Below, piece after piece: positions 1 through 14,839 of a stretch of 64,000 nucleotides of DNA. The first letter of the stretch is position 1. Each line of letters starts with the position of its first letter. The stretch is from Nageia nagi (taxonomy: Eukaryota; Pinophyta): positions 108,872,001-108,936,000 of the forward strand of contig JBITNC010000001.1 of assembly GCA_050084985.1 (NCBI GenBank), given 5' to 3'. Both the position numbers and the translations under genes were made by a program. The notes below the pieces were generated by a model. That model was not told where the DNA came from and made no database searches. It saw nothing but the letters and a program-made list of their open reading frames with translations.

Positions 1-1720
1 GTGTTAATAATATTATTTTATTTATTTTTTATTTTCATATTTTTTGGTTTTATTTTATTTTTTTACCAAACTATAAAAAGAAAGTAAATATCAAACATAG
101 CAATTCTATTTTGTATCTTTTGGAGTTATGTTTGCAAGGAAAATAATTAAGTACACAAACAACCTATATGTAAACTTAGCTTTTTGGTGAAATCATATTT
201 TTATAGCTTTTTGGCATATTAAATTAATATTTTTAATATTATTGGTGTGAGTTGTACATTTTAATCTTTTTAATTTTCCAAATTTTTTGTCTAGTCAATG
301 TGTTTAAACAAGGTAGGCTAGTAATCCTTATTAGGCTATCTAAGGTTAAGTAATGAATTGGTACCTAAAGTGATCCCCATAGTGCAATGGAGTTTGAGGG
401 ATACCATTGAGAACTATCTTGATGATGAAATCTAAGTATAACCCCCTTTTGTATAATCATTCAATGAAAAGCAACAACTTTTAACCTATGAACCTGGTAT
501 TCATCTCTAGGTTTTGGCTCTAAAGATTAGAGTATTTTATTGGTAGGAGTACAATAAAATAATATTTAATGGTTGGTAATGACATCCAACTCATTGATAC
601 TATTTTAAAAGGTCTCATGATCATGCATTTAATCAAAGTAAAGTGCTCATGGATGCAAATTCTAACCCTCCCAATCATACATGTCCATTAGTTAAATTTT
701 TTTAATGTGATTCAAGAAATATTTTAATTAATGTGTAAGTTGATCTAAATAAACATGAAATCCATTATATTTTAATGAGTTTCATTAACCAAAAGAAATA
801 TTAAGATGTGGTTTATAACCTCTTCTTATGAGTCATAATCTCCTTTGAGTGCATTTTGGCATTGTAAGGGAAGATAAGTAAGAATCCATTAATGTGAGTA
901 AATTTCCTTTTTAATGTAATTTCATTTCCCCTCTTACAAGTCACAATCCTTCAACCACCTTTTGATGTGGTAAGGTAGATGAGTAAAGAGTCATTAATGT
1001 GTGAACATAACCACTAAATTTATTAGATAATTTAATGTATCCTAATATACCTTAAACTTAATTAATTCACCTTAATTTAATTTTGAATTTAATTATGTTT
1101 AATTAAAACTTCCAAGTGTGGAAGTAACTTATTGTAGATTCATTTACCAAATTAATGTGATAATATGAAAGAAGAAAAAATTCATTTACACTTTTTCTAT
1201 CAAATCCATTCTGATCACCTCATATCGCTTTTTAATGTAAAGGGAGAGCATAAGTGGACAAGATAGAAAAATTATTAAGTGAATTAGTTTATTTGTTGAT
1301 GTTATCCCTTCCCAAAAAAATTTTTGAATCTAAATAATAAAAATATTAAAATAATGCAATTTTACCATTTATATTAAATACCCTCCCCTACATGTAATAT
1401 GAGTAAAGGGATCATAAACAAAGTGTTCATTTTTTATTCCCATATTTAGTTATTAAGGTGCACTTGCAATATCCATGAGGATAAAATGATTCAACCTTTA
1501 TCTCAAATCGCTAACATTTTAACCCAATCATTGGTGTCCTAGTCCAATCATTGGTGTTCATTACCCAATCATTGGTGATTCTGCAACTCAAGCTTGGAAA
1601 AACACAAAATAGGTGAAATAGAATTAGCTTAAATACCACATAAAAAAAAACCATAAAAAATCAATTTGAAGATACATAAAACCCCCTATGTTATGTCACT
1701 AATATTGTCTACATGCAATT
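1..1720 (-). repeat. 5' leader of a Tat-lineage gypsy copy (left copy)
   Basis: This AT-rich stretch has no convincing gene. It is about 98% identical by eye to 50036-51752, where the same sequence lies between the primer-binding site and gag of the minus-strand Tat element. It therefore reads as the untranslated leader of a further copy whose gag would lie beyond the left edge. A diverged version, in the opposite orientation, is found in the leader of the inner Tat element (about 19950-23480). The short reading frame 1830-2072 is in the adjoining LTR and looks like chance. Confidence 0.7.
1525..1574. promoter_or_regulatory. Three CAATCATTG sites (HD-Zip type), left leader
   Basis: The 9-mer CAATCATTG occurs at 1525-1533, 1545-1553 and 1566-1574, spaced 20 and 21 bp, each inside a CCAATCATTGGTG context. 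The pseudopalindrome CAAT(G/C)ATTG is the known consensus of plant class II HD-Zip homeodomain proteins. The same triplet with the same spacing is at 51558-51607. Function as a transcription or replication control site is inferred. Confidence 0.4.
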
Positions 1721-1730
1721 TCTAGTGCCA
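1721..1730 (-). other. Damaged primer-binding site, left Tat copy
   Basis: On the minus strand the sequence TGGCACTAGA follows the LTR end. The right copy (51753-51773) continues with AAGAGGATCCC, but here about nine bases are missing and the sequence goes directly to the leader. The match to tRNA would be shortened. Confidence 0.5.
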
Positions 1731-1737
1731 AAATATT

Positions 1738-2644
1738 GTACTAAAAAAGTAAACCTATTAGTAAAATATAAAAAATATTACAACCAAAATTTTCTTTATT
1801 ACTTATGAATAGACCTTAATAATACAATTATGAATCTTTTTTTGTTTGTTTCCATGCAAAAGGGATTTTTACAAAAGAGTATTTTGGCCTCTATGGTTGT
1901 TTATAAAGTCATAGGAAACCCATTTCAGTTGTTTGGTATTGACCCTAGTCATTTCCATTCAATGCCAGTCACTAGCATTTCTATAACAATATTTGCAAGC
2001 TTCAAAAACTATTTTCTAAAACCTATAATAAATCTATATTTGTCTTCTTCAACTCTATACAAATATTGCTAATCAGCTTCATTGCTTAGCACCTATGGAT
2101 CCTACACACATGTGAATAGAAAGGACATCAAATATATCTTATTATATCATGAAAATAAGTGTAATATTAAATATAAAAAAGCATATAAAAGTATGAAATA
2201 GTAAAGAACTCAACTCACTAAGTTTGGATATTTTGGTAGAGTGACTTTGCAATCAATGTGGTTCCCTTACTCCATTATTAAAGGTTTTATTTGTAGATTT
2301 TGGAAACAACTAAAGTTTCCAATTTTAAGATAAAAATATAGATAGAAAAACCCATCTAGCTTTGTCATAATAATAATTTGGAACTTGGGTATGTGGGATG
2401 GATGATGAGTGATTCTTTATCCCTTTCTTTTCCAAGATGCCTCAAATATTGCCATTTTATTTTTCTTTAAGCAATTACAAAGTTGTTGGCATCTAGATTT
2501 CATACATTAGCATCTAGCTTAGGTCATCAAGCAATTGATGATGGATGCTGGTGATTGGCATTTTATAGTAAACTTTATAATAATGTTTTAATTTTTCTTC
2601 CTCCTTTTGTCTATTAAAAGCAGAGACATTTTTAGTGTCTATAG
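1738..2644 (-). repeat. LTR of the outer Tat element, left copy
   Basis: About 0.9 kb, matching 51781-52690 with roughly 16 differences seen by eye. On the minus strand it begins near TATAGACACTAAAAATG, which aligns with the start of the LTR of the inner Tat element (TTATAGACACCTAAAAATG at 18516). It ends just before the TATTTTGGCACTA primer-site block. The ends are not the usual TG...CA, so the boundaries are approximate. Confidence 0.6.
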
Positions 2645-2769
2645 GATGAGATAAACCATTCCCTATTAGTAAGCAACATCAATATCATGCTCTCCCTATT
2701 ATATGTGTACTTGATGTCATTTCATTCTTGATTTCATATGAAAATTGGTTGCATACCTTGGGTGAGAAG
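2645..2769 (-). repeat. 3' end of Tat internal region next to the LTR, first part
   Basis: Matches 52691-52810. It is separated from its continuation (7873-8088) by the copia insertion. It carries no gene. Confidence 0.5.
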
Positions 2770-3314
2770 TGTTAGAAAATGGAGACTACAACCGGCTAGA
2801 AAATAGAGAGCAGTTTCTTTCTCGTTTAACACCAAATTTCGATTGCCAAGAAGCCATGACACCTGGTTATCAGTTATAAAAGGGTTGGGGGTTACCTAAC
2901 AACCTTCTTGATCCAACTTGGGTTTAATTTGGGTTAGTTTGTACCTATAAATAAGAGGCTTGAGTTGAGGCATGTAGTATTGTAGTTTTGATAGCAATTG
3001 TGAAGTAGATTGTGATTGTTGAGAGAGAGATTGTAGTGAGGTTTTGGTGTAACTCCAAAGTGAAGATTATAGCAAGGTTATACTATTGGTTTATTTTTTG
3101 GAGGACTTTGAAGAATGATATGCAAAAGGGTTGAAAGCTTCTCCGTGGATGTAGCCTACATTGGGTGAACCACATTATCTCTTGTGTCTCTCTTTGTGTG
3201 ATTGATGTTCATGGTTATTTGATTTCAGTAGTATGCTTTGAATGTTGTTTCTTTTGCTAAGGAGTAAGAGAATTATTGATGCTCTTGCTTATATAAACTT
3301 ATCAAATCCTAACA
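2770..3314 (+). repeat. 5' LTR of the copia element
   Basis: 545 bp, TGTTAG...CCTAACA, with a TATA box TATAAATA at 2946-2953. It differs from the 3' LTR at about two dozen positions (about 4.5%), nearly all transitions. Confidence 0.93.
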
Positions 3315-3316
3315 AG

Positions 3317-3328
3317 TGGTATTAGAGC
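3317..3328 (+). other. Primer-binding site, initiator tRNA-Met
   Basis: TGGTATTAGAGC starts two bases after the 5' LTR; one mismatch to the usual TGGTATCAGAGC. Confidence 0.85.
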
Positions 3329-3392
3329 ATGTTGTTTTGTTGGGATTTTGTTGGTGAATCTTGTGTGTAGATTGGAAACCAAGAAGAGCACT

Positions 3393-6300
3393 ATGGCAAA
3401 AGAAGGGAGGCTGAAGGTGGAAAGATTTAATGGGCAAGGATTTCAGTTTTGAAAAATGCAAATGGAAGACTACCTCTACCAAAAGGATCTCTATATACCT
3501 CTAGAAGATAAGAGTAAGAAACCTACTACTATGAGTGATGGAGAATGGAACTTGTTGGATAGAAAGGCTTTGGGAGCTATAAGACTTTGTTTAAGTTCTA
3601 GTGTAGCTTTCAATATTTCCAATGAAACAACCACTAAAGGTGTAATGGATAAACTTGCTAAAATGTATGAAAAACCATCCGCCTCAAACAAAGTATACTT
3701 AATAAAGAAATTGTTTAACATGAAGATGAATGAAGGTAGTTCAGTTCAAGACCATGTTAATGAATTTAACACAGTCACAAATCAATTAACTTCAGTAAAA
3801 ATAGAATTTGAAGATGAAGTAAGAGCTTTGTTAATTCTATGTTCACTTTCGAATAGTTGGAATAGCTTTGTTATGGCTATTAGTAATTCTTCTTCTAATG
3901 CAAAATTGGTCTTTGATGAAGTTGTTGGAACAATTCTTAGTGAGGACATGAGGAGAAAGTCCATGGGAGAATGCTCCAATGCTACTCTCATAGTAGAGAT
4001 AAGAGGAAGATCAAAAGAGAGAAGGAGAAGCAAGTCAAGAAGCAAATCACAAGGAAGGTCAAAATCAAAAGGTAAAACTAAATTGGAATGTTGGCATTGT
4101 GGTAAAAAGGGTCACATTAAAAGGGATTGTTGGAATAGGAAAGGAAATGAAAGTAGTAATAATAATGAAAGCACAAGTAACCAAGAGGCAAATATTGTTG
4201 GTGAATTTATTCAAGATGCTTTAATCATGTCTCATGAAATGAATGGTGATTATTGGGTTCTTGATTCGGGTGCTTCATATCATGCTACTCCAAATAAGAA
4301 CTATTTTTCAAATTACACACATGGTGACTTTAGTCAAGTATTATTAGGTAATGAACACCCATGCAAGATTGTTGGTATTGGCAATATAACAATGAAATTA
4401 CCTAATGTAACATAATGGACTCTTAATGAAGCTAGACACATTCTGGATCTTAAAAGAAATCTTATATCAACAAGTAAATTGGATAAGGAGGACTATATGA
4501 TGACATTCGGGGTTGCTAGTTGGAAAGTAACTAAAGGTTCAATGGTATTTGCAAAGGGAAATTTGGTGGGGTCTCTTTATTTGCTCACAAATGTCTTTGA
4601 TTATTCATTGAATCTTGTTTCAATAGGCAATGATACATCACTATGGCATAATAGACTTGGACATATGAGTGAAAAAGGTATGAAAATGTTACACTCTAAT
4701 GGTTCAATCCCTAATCTAAAAGAAGTTGATTTAGGATTTTGTGAAGATTGTGTGTATGGAAAACAAAAGAGGGTTAATTTTCTTAAAGTTGGCAATGAAA
4801 AGAAGAGTCACAAATTAGAGCTTGTTCATACATATGTGTGGGGTCCTGCATAGGTTTGCTCACTTGGAGGCTCATCTTATTTTGTCACTTTTATTGATGA
4901 TTATACTAAAAAGACATGGGTATACTGTATTAAAAAGAAATCTGATGTGTTTGAAATATTTAAGAGGTGGAAGGCATTGGTTGAGAATGAAACTAATTCT
5001 AAGTTGAAATGTCTTAAGTCCGATAATGGTGGGGAGTTTTGCAATAATGAGTTTGATTCATTTTGTTCACACAATGGAATTAGAAGGATTAAGTTGGTCC
5101 CTCAAACTCCACAGGAAAATGGGGTTGCAGAAAGAATGAATAGGACTATCTTAGAAAGGGCTAGAAGTATGAGGATACATGCTGGGTTTCCTTTGAATCT
5201 TTGGGCTGATGCTATTGACACTGCTATTTACTTGATTAACAAGGGTCCATCTATGGCTTTAGATGGAGGCATTCCAAAGGAGATGTGGATAGAAAAAAAG
5301 GTGAATTACTCATTCTTGAGAGTCTTTGGTTGTGAGGCTTTTGCACATGTTGATAAAGAGGATAGAAAGAAACTTGATGCAAAATCACAAAAATGCTATC
5401 TTGTTGGATATGGTGTTAATGATTTGGGATATAGGTTATGGGATGTTGATAACCATAAAATCATTAGAAGTAGAGATGTTGTATTCAATGAGAAAAGCAT
5501 GTATAAAGATAGATTGCAAAAGGTTGAGGAACCTAAGTTTGTATCTCTAGAAGATGTTGATTAATATAAGGATCCTGTTAATAATAATGATCAAGCACCT
5601 CCACCACAAACACCTAAAACTTTGTCACTAAGAAGATCCTAAAGGATTAGTAAACCTCCTGAATGATACTCTCCTGCTCTTTATCATATTATTTATACTA
5701 ATGGTGGTGAACCTGAATGTTTTGATGAAGCTATGCAGGGTGATACACAGATTAAGTGGGAGCATGCTATGAAGGAGGAGATGGACTCCTTACTCAAGAA
5801 TCAGACTTGGAGTTTGGTTGAGATTCCAGAGGGTAAGAAGGCACTTACTAACAAATGGGTGTACAAGATAAAGGAGGAGGTAGATGGGTGACAAAGGTAC
5901 AAAGCAAGACTTGTAGTAAAAGGTTTTGAATAGAAAAAAGGTATCGATTATGATGAGATTTTTTCTCCAGTTGTTAAAATGACCTCGATTAGAGCAATAT
6001 TGAGTCTTGTTGCTACTGAAAATTTGTTTCTTGAACAACTGGATGTAAAGACAACTTTTCTTCATGGGGATTTGGAGGAGGATATTTATATGCATCAACC
6101 CAAAGATTTTGAGGTCAAAGGTAAAGAAGGGTATGTATGTAAATTGAAAAAAAGCTTGTACAGTTTTAAGCAAGCACCTAGGCAATGGTATCATAAGTTT
6201 GACACTTTCATGATAACAAATGAATTTGTAAGATGTCAATTTGATCATTGTGTATATGTAAAGAAGACAACAAATGGCAACTATGTAATCTTGCTTTTAT

Positions 6301-7262
6301 ATGTTGATGATATGTTGGTAGCAGGATCTAGTATGCAGGATATTGTTGATCTTAAGAAAAAGTTGGCTAATATTTTTGAAATGAAAGATTTGGGTGAAGC
6401 TAAACAAATCCTTGGAATGAAAATAACAAGAGATAAACAAAACCACTTGCTTAGACTAAGTCAAGAAGATTATATTGATAAGGTTCTTAAAAGGTTCAAT
6501 ATGAAATATGCAAAATCTGTAACTACACCATTGGCAAAGCATTTTAAACTCACCAAAAATTTATATCCTAAGATAGATAAGGAAAAGGAGTACATGACTA
6601 AGGTTCCTTATGCTTCAGTGGTTGGAAGTTTAATGTATGCAATGGTGTGCACTAGACTAGATATAGCACAAGCAGTGGGAGTGGTTAGTAGATTCATGAA
6701 CAATCTAGGAAAAGGGCATTGGGAAGCAGTTAAATGGATCCTTAGGTATTTAAAGGGTACTTCTCATTACTCTTTATGTTTTGGTGGATCTAACTCTTGT
6801 TTGCAAGGTTATGTTGACTTTGACATGGTAGGTGATATAGATGGTGGGAGAAGCACTACAGGATATGTGTTTACCATTGGAGGTACAGTGGTTAGTTGGA
6901 TTTCAAAGCTTCAACAGGTTGTGGTTCTCTCCACTACTAAGGTAGAGTATGTTGCGATCACAGAGGTGAGTAAAGAATTGATTTGGTTGAAGAGATTGAT
7001 GGAGGAACTAGGAAAGGTGCAGGAGGATGTGAAGCTATGGAGCGATAGCCAGAGTGCTATTCATCTTACAAAGAAATCAGCCTACCATTCAAGAACCAAG
7101 CATATCAAATTGAGGTACCACTTCATCAGGACAGCATTGGAGGATGGTTCAGTCAGTTTGGGGAAGATTCACACGTCTCAAAATCCTGCGGACATGTTCA
7201 CTAAAGTTGTTACAAAGGAGAAGTTGGGCTCTTGCTCAACTTGGATTGGTCTTAAGGAGTAA
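3393..7262 (+). pseudogene. Copia gag-pol polyprotein, eight in-frame stops
   Basis: One reading frame of 1290 codons runs from ATG 3393 to TAA 7260-7262 without a frameshift. In order it shows a copia-type gag, a CCHC zinc knuckle CWHCGKKGHIKRDCW near 4088, the protease motif WVLDSGASYHAT near 4255, the HHCC integrase finger starting LWHNRLGHMS near 4643, the integrase core with SDNGGEF and PQENGVAERMNR, reverse transcriptase with LYVDDMLVAG near 6298, and RNase H ending near SRTKHIKLRYHFIR. Stop codons interrupt it at 3450, 4413, 4851, 5562, 5640, 5664, 5889 and 5931. Most lie where the family has Trp, Gln or Arg, so C-to-T or G-to-A changes explain them. The product cannot be made from this copy. 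The last 427 codons (5979-7262) are open. Confidence 0.93.
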
Positions 7263-7310
7263 AGGCCAAGATGAGAAGCTTTTGACCCTTGTTGCAGAGG
7301 AAGAAGTCTC

Positions 7311-7322
7311 CAAGTGGGAGAT
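7311..7322 (+). other. Polypurine tract of the copia element
   Basis: CAAGTGGGAG followed by two bases and the 3' LTR; the usual primer position for plus-strand synthesis. Confidence 0.7.
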
Positions 7323-7867
7323 TGTTAGAAAATGGAGACTACAACCAGCTAGAAAATAGAGAGTAGTTTCTTTCTCGTTTAACACCAAATTTCAGTTGCC
7401 AAGAAGCCATGACACCTAGTTATCAGTTATAGAAGGGTTGGGGGTTACCTAACAACCTTCCTGATCCAACTTGGGTTTAAGTTGGGTTAGTTTGTACCTA
7501 TAAATAAGAGGCTTGAGTTGAGGCATGTAGTATTGTAGTTTTGACAGCAATTATAAAGTAGATTGTGATTGTTGAGAGAGAGATTGTAGTGAGGTTTTGT
7601 TGTAACTCCAAAGTGAAGATTGTAGCAAGGTTATGCTGTTGGTTTGTTTCTTGGAGGACTTTGAAGAATGATATGCAAAAGGGTTGAAAGCTTCTCCGTG
7701 GATGTAGCCTACATTGGGTGAACCACGTTATCTCTTGTGTTCTCTTTTGTGTGATTGATGTTCATGGTTATTTGATTTTAGTAGTATGCTTTGAATGTTG
7801 TTTCTTTTGCTAAGGAGTAAGAGAATTATTGATGCTCTTGCTGATATAAACTTATTAAATCCCAACA
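7323..7867 (+). repeat. 3' LTR of the copia element
   Basis: 545 bp, TGTTAG...CCCAACA, TATA box TATAAATA at 7499-7506, at the same offset as in the 5' LTR. Confidence 0.93.
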
Positions 7868-7872
7868 AGAAG

Positions 7873-8088
7873 TCTATCTACTTCTTCTTCTTGGTATTTC
7901 CACTTATATATGCTAATGTAATGGGTTGGTTGCTTATTCTTGATTTGAAATAATCTTATTTTGGTTGTATAATCATTTTTAGACTTTTTGAAGTTACCAT
8001 GTGTAATAAGTTATCTTTTTTATGATACTCTTATTTGATATAGCCTGATCATCAATTGAATGAAGAAATTTTATTCTAATCCTATTAG
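7873..8088 (-). repeat. 3' end of Tat internal region, second part
   Basis: Continues 2645-2769 after the copia insertion and matches 52817-53032. The match with the right copy stops at 8088/53032. Confidence 0.55.
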
Positions 8089-10978
<2,890 letters not shown>

Positions 10979-10982
10979 AGTC

Positions 10983-11540
10983 TCAATAAAAAATATTTAT
11001 AGCTATTATATGAGAAATGGTGAGTATATTAAAGGATTCTTGAGGATGTAAGGATGGTGGACCATGAAATTTAATTAGTCTACAAACAAGTGGATTAACA
11101 TGGGCATTAATCATAATCCTCCATAGAAAATTTGGAGTAGAAAATAAATACATGGGATTTTGGAGAAACTCTTCATTAGGTATATCATAAATCACATAGA
11201 TTCCAACATTTTCCATGGTAAATAGTCATGCTCATCTAAAAGGAATATTTTAGAATATTATGAGCGTGATAAGATCTATCCAAAAGACTTGAAAATGCTA
11301 CCATAGATAAGATCTTATGTTGAATACCATCAAGAAACTAAAAAATGTGGTCTTTATGTACATCTAATGACATGACCTAGATATCTATAGGGTCACTTGG
11401 TAATGTACATAGTGAATATGGAATATAAAGGGAAGATAATTCCCAAAGAATAGGTGGAGTATGATACAAATAGGCTACCTCATGATTGGTAGGTTTATAA
11501 ATACAATGAGGATGAATCACGATGTTTATGTATTGAATAC
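10983..11540 (-). pseudogene. Frame Y remnant, outer Tat copy (unknown protein)
   Basis: The open part 10983-11216 on the minus strand contains IYDIPNEEFLQNPMYLF and TPNFLWRIMI. These align with IYDILDEAFLQNLICMI and RPNFIWSIMI in frame Y of the inner element (41338-42012). I do not recognise the family. It lies downstream of integrase in the same sense as pol, the position where Tat elements are known to carry additional reading frames. The upstream part is too decayed to place a start. Confidence 0.5.
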
Positions 11541-11799
11541 AACTCACCACCTACAATATTATATATGCAAACTTCAAAGATTAAACAAGGTTACATAAAC
11601 ATACTATACAAAGCTTTTATTTGCATAAAAATAATTAATAAACATGCAAAGATCAAGTGATATATATCCAACATGTATATACAAGAAACACATTTTTTTA
11701 TGTCGTTTAATATTTTTGTTATTTTTTATTTTAACATGGCATAAAATGATTTACAATCCTCAAATGGCATTGGTGAGTAGGTTTCCTATTAATAACCCA

Positions 11800-13080
11800 A
11801 TATTTGTGATCTAAGAAGTAATAGTAAGGAGGCCAAATCAAAGGTGAAGAGGACCTTGTCCTAGAATATATGGTTGGGAGTGAATAGGATATGAAATGAG
11901 TGGTGGTTTAATTTTTTTCTTAAACTTTTTAATGACTCTCTTAGGTTTCATAGTTGAAGTTAAAGCTTCATTATGTTCCTCAAGAATCATAAAAAAGAAG
12001 CTATATATGTAGGATATAATGAAATAGGAGGTGGTGGTATTGATGGTAATGAGGAAGTCAACAACAAGAATAATGGGATGAGGTTCCATACAATGACACT
12101 AGAAATTATATTTTTAGAAATATTAGAGCAATGTTCCTAACTAACATTTTTAATCCCTTTTCTCTTATGTAAGCATTGACTAATTCATTCAAATTTCACT
12201 TTCACATTCAAATAATTGTTCTCATAATAATAATTACTAAACAATGAATTATAATTATATATAGTTTTATCATTAGGAAAGGATGGCATAAGATATCACA
12301 ATACTTGATTAGAAATAATTGAAGTCAAAGTAAAAGAATGTACCATAAATTTGATATTAACATCTTCAACACAATCTATCATAATTTTGGGTTTTTCATA
12401 AGGCCAATATAGATGGAACCATTTTAATGAACTCATGTTAGATTCTAGTTCCATCCATATTTCTTGTACCCTTACTTCAATTGCAACTTTTAAACTATTT
12501 TTAATTCCCATCCATTTGATGTATGATTTTCAAAGTATTTCATGGCTATAACTAATTGAACTTATTTTGGTAAATCAAATAAATGTACCATAAGTGTAGG
12601 AGTTTTTTGAAGTAATCACATGTAAACATCTCCTTTATATCCATCCATGAAATTTTAACCAATGTAATCAAACTAAAAATGTATTAGTTTAGGAACTTAT
12701 AACTTTTTGGCTATTAATATTTTTTCTAAATAATCACAAGAAAAATAAAGGATAAACCTTGAATTTATTCAAGAAAATTATTTATTGATATTTCTTTTAA
12801 CTCTTCTTATTTCCCTAGTTTGGACATAAATGTATGAGAAAAATTGTATGTTAAATTTTGATAGCATATGTCTCTTGCAAGTTGATCCATCTAAGTCAAA
12901 ATTGAATGTAAGCTTTGCATATTTTGAGATGCAACATCTAAAACCTAATCATTAAAAGTGCAATCAAGTATAAGTCTAGGTGCTACAATGGGACAATACA
13001 AACATAACAGATTTATTTTATGTATGTGTTCATGATAATTATAAAGACCTTGGAAATACATAACCTTGTTTATGTATATA
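11800..13080 (-). pseudogene. Frame X remnant, outer Tat copy (unknown protein)
   Basis: Three blocks align in order with frame X of the inner element (40036-41166): ARDICYQNLTYNFSHTFM near 12890-12830; the LYWPYEKPKIMIDCVEDV block near 12350-12410; and KRVIKKFKKKIKPPLISYP near 11880-11970. Stops and frame changes separate them, so no product is expected. It is not a recognised domain. The conserved LHWPYEGPRILLNCVDHM-like block is the best anchor for searches. Confidence 0.5.
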
Positions 13081-13449
13081 TTATGATTATCTCCTTTAAC
13101 ACAAATTTTTAATCCATCAAATGTACCTAGAAAATGCCTCAAAGCTAGATCCCTTTGTATGTCAATAGATAATTAAAGAACATTTTATGCTTCTTGGAAA
13201 GTGAATTCTATGAGTCTAGATATGGCTCTATCTCGTAGATACTTAAACTTGTCAAACCATGGTTCTATTATGAAACTTTTAATATTTTATCTAAATATTT
13301 ACAATATATACATAAAGGAAAATAAAGTAACTTTAACTATAAAAGGGGTGAAGATGTGTTATATTCATTGGTTCACACTCTTCATTACCTTCCATATCAG
13401 CTAAGTGATATGCTTCTAAATCAAACTTTCTTTTAATTGGTCCTAGCTA

Positions 13450-14350
13450 ATTAGAGGAAAATTTTTATGAAGTTACCTTTTTCATCCATGAAGTTTTTTG
13501 ATTTTCTTTAAATACTAGATCTTTTATATTGAATTCCTAAATTTTAGCCATTTTATCAAAAGCTCTTTTAACAAGATTTTGATAGGTACACATATGTTCT
13601 AATGCATCAACTCATCTTTTTTTTAACAATAATAATTGATCTAGCCATGTTTTACAGCCTACTTCATCTATAATATAACCTTGTAAAGCAATTTGTAAAG
13701 ATAGGATTTCTATTTCTAAGGGTAAAATTATTTCTACCCCATAAATGAGAGAAAATGGGGTTACCCCAATAAGGGTTCTAATACTAGTATGATAAGCCTG
13801 TAAAACATGTGGAATCCTTACATTCCAATCTTTATGAGAATTTTCTATAGTTTTGAGTAGAATACTATGAATAGTTTTGTTTGTAGCCTTAGTTTGTCCA
13901 TTACCTTGATGGTAATAAGACATTGAAAAACTAATTCTAATATGGTATCCTTTGCATGAAGCTAACACTTCTTTGTTTTTGAAATTTTTTCTATTATCTA
14001 TGATAATTATAGTAGGAATTCTAAAATGAAAAATAATGTGTTGCTCTATGAATTCTACTATTTTTGGTCCTTTCATAGAAATTATAGAAATAGCTTCAAC
14101 CTATTTTATGAAATATTCTATAGTAGTTATTATAAACATATGACCACCTAAGGAAGTAGGGGATTTTTGACCTATCAAATCTAATTCTCATCTCAAAATT
14201 GGACATAATGATTACATGGGTTGTAATGCTTATGATGACTAGTTAAATAGATTAGAATGTTATTGGCATTTGACATATTTTTTAACATATTTGATAAAAT
14301 CATGTTCCATGGTAGACCAATAATATCCCATGCATATTATTCATTTTGTG
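13450..14350 (-). pseudogene. Gypsy (Tat) integrase, outer element, decayed
   Basis: The open part 13612-14076 holds an integrase core: IIIDNRKNFKNKEV (family DNG replaced by DNR), then SYYHQGNGQTKATNKTI with the conserved glutamate position changed to lysine, then IPHVLQAYHTSIRTLIGVTPF and LIYGVEIILPLEIEI. It matches 38560-39200 of the inner element. The upstream zinc-finger and first aspartate regions are visible only in fragments. Catalytic residues are lost, so it is inactive. Confidence 0.75.
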
Positions 14351-14839
14351 ATTGTAGGACCACTAAAATACCCTCCACATATTCCATCATGTGTATATGA
14401 TATTGTGATTTGCAAATCCACCCATTCCAATCATCTAAGTAATATTCCATCAAATCCTCTATGATATAAAACATATCCTAACATATAAAAATGTGAATAA
14501 ATTCTTCCCTAGCCAATTTTATTAAATTAATAGGTAGGATTCCATCTCTTAAGTATCTCACTAGTTGGATATGCAATAAAGTTTTATCTTCCACTGTAAT
14601 ATCGAGAACTGTAATGTTCTAATTCATCCATTTCTAATGATTATTGGGTAATTTGAATATCTTGATGTGAATGGTTTTGTTAATGGGGATTCTCAAATAT
14701 ACAAGATCCAATTGAAGCCATAGCATTAACAAACCTATTAATTGATCTTGGTATTGCCTCTAGGTCATAGTTTTCAAATGATTGTAATAGGTTATCCACC
14801 AATTTTTTGTATTTTTAGAGAAAAAGTTATTTCCATTGA

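Larger units (their letters stand above)
2770..7867 (+). mobile_element. Ty1/copia LTR retrotransposon, complete but coding-defective
   Basis: A full-length 5098-bp element with two 545-bp LTRs starting TGTTAG and ending CAACA, flanked by the 5-bp target duplication AGAAG (2765-2769 and 7868-7872). The uninterrupted target survives in the right copy near 52812-52816, which proves the boundaries. Behind the first LTR is a primer site for initiator methionine tRNA, then one gag-pol frame, then a purine-rich tract. Only stop codons damage the coding frame. The organisation (gag, protease, integrase, RT, RNase H) is that of copia; a Tork-like lineage is plausible but not tested. Confidence 0.95.

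Noticed and set aside
1-8088. Interpreting the two 3-kb repeats (1-8088 and 50036-53032) as plain 3-kb LTRs
   Set aside because: Each contains a primer-binding site and leader in its middle, and homology with the 0.8-kb LTR of the inner element shows where the true LTR starts.
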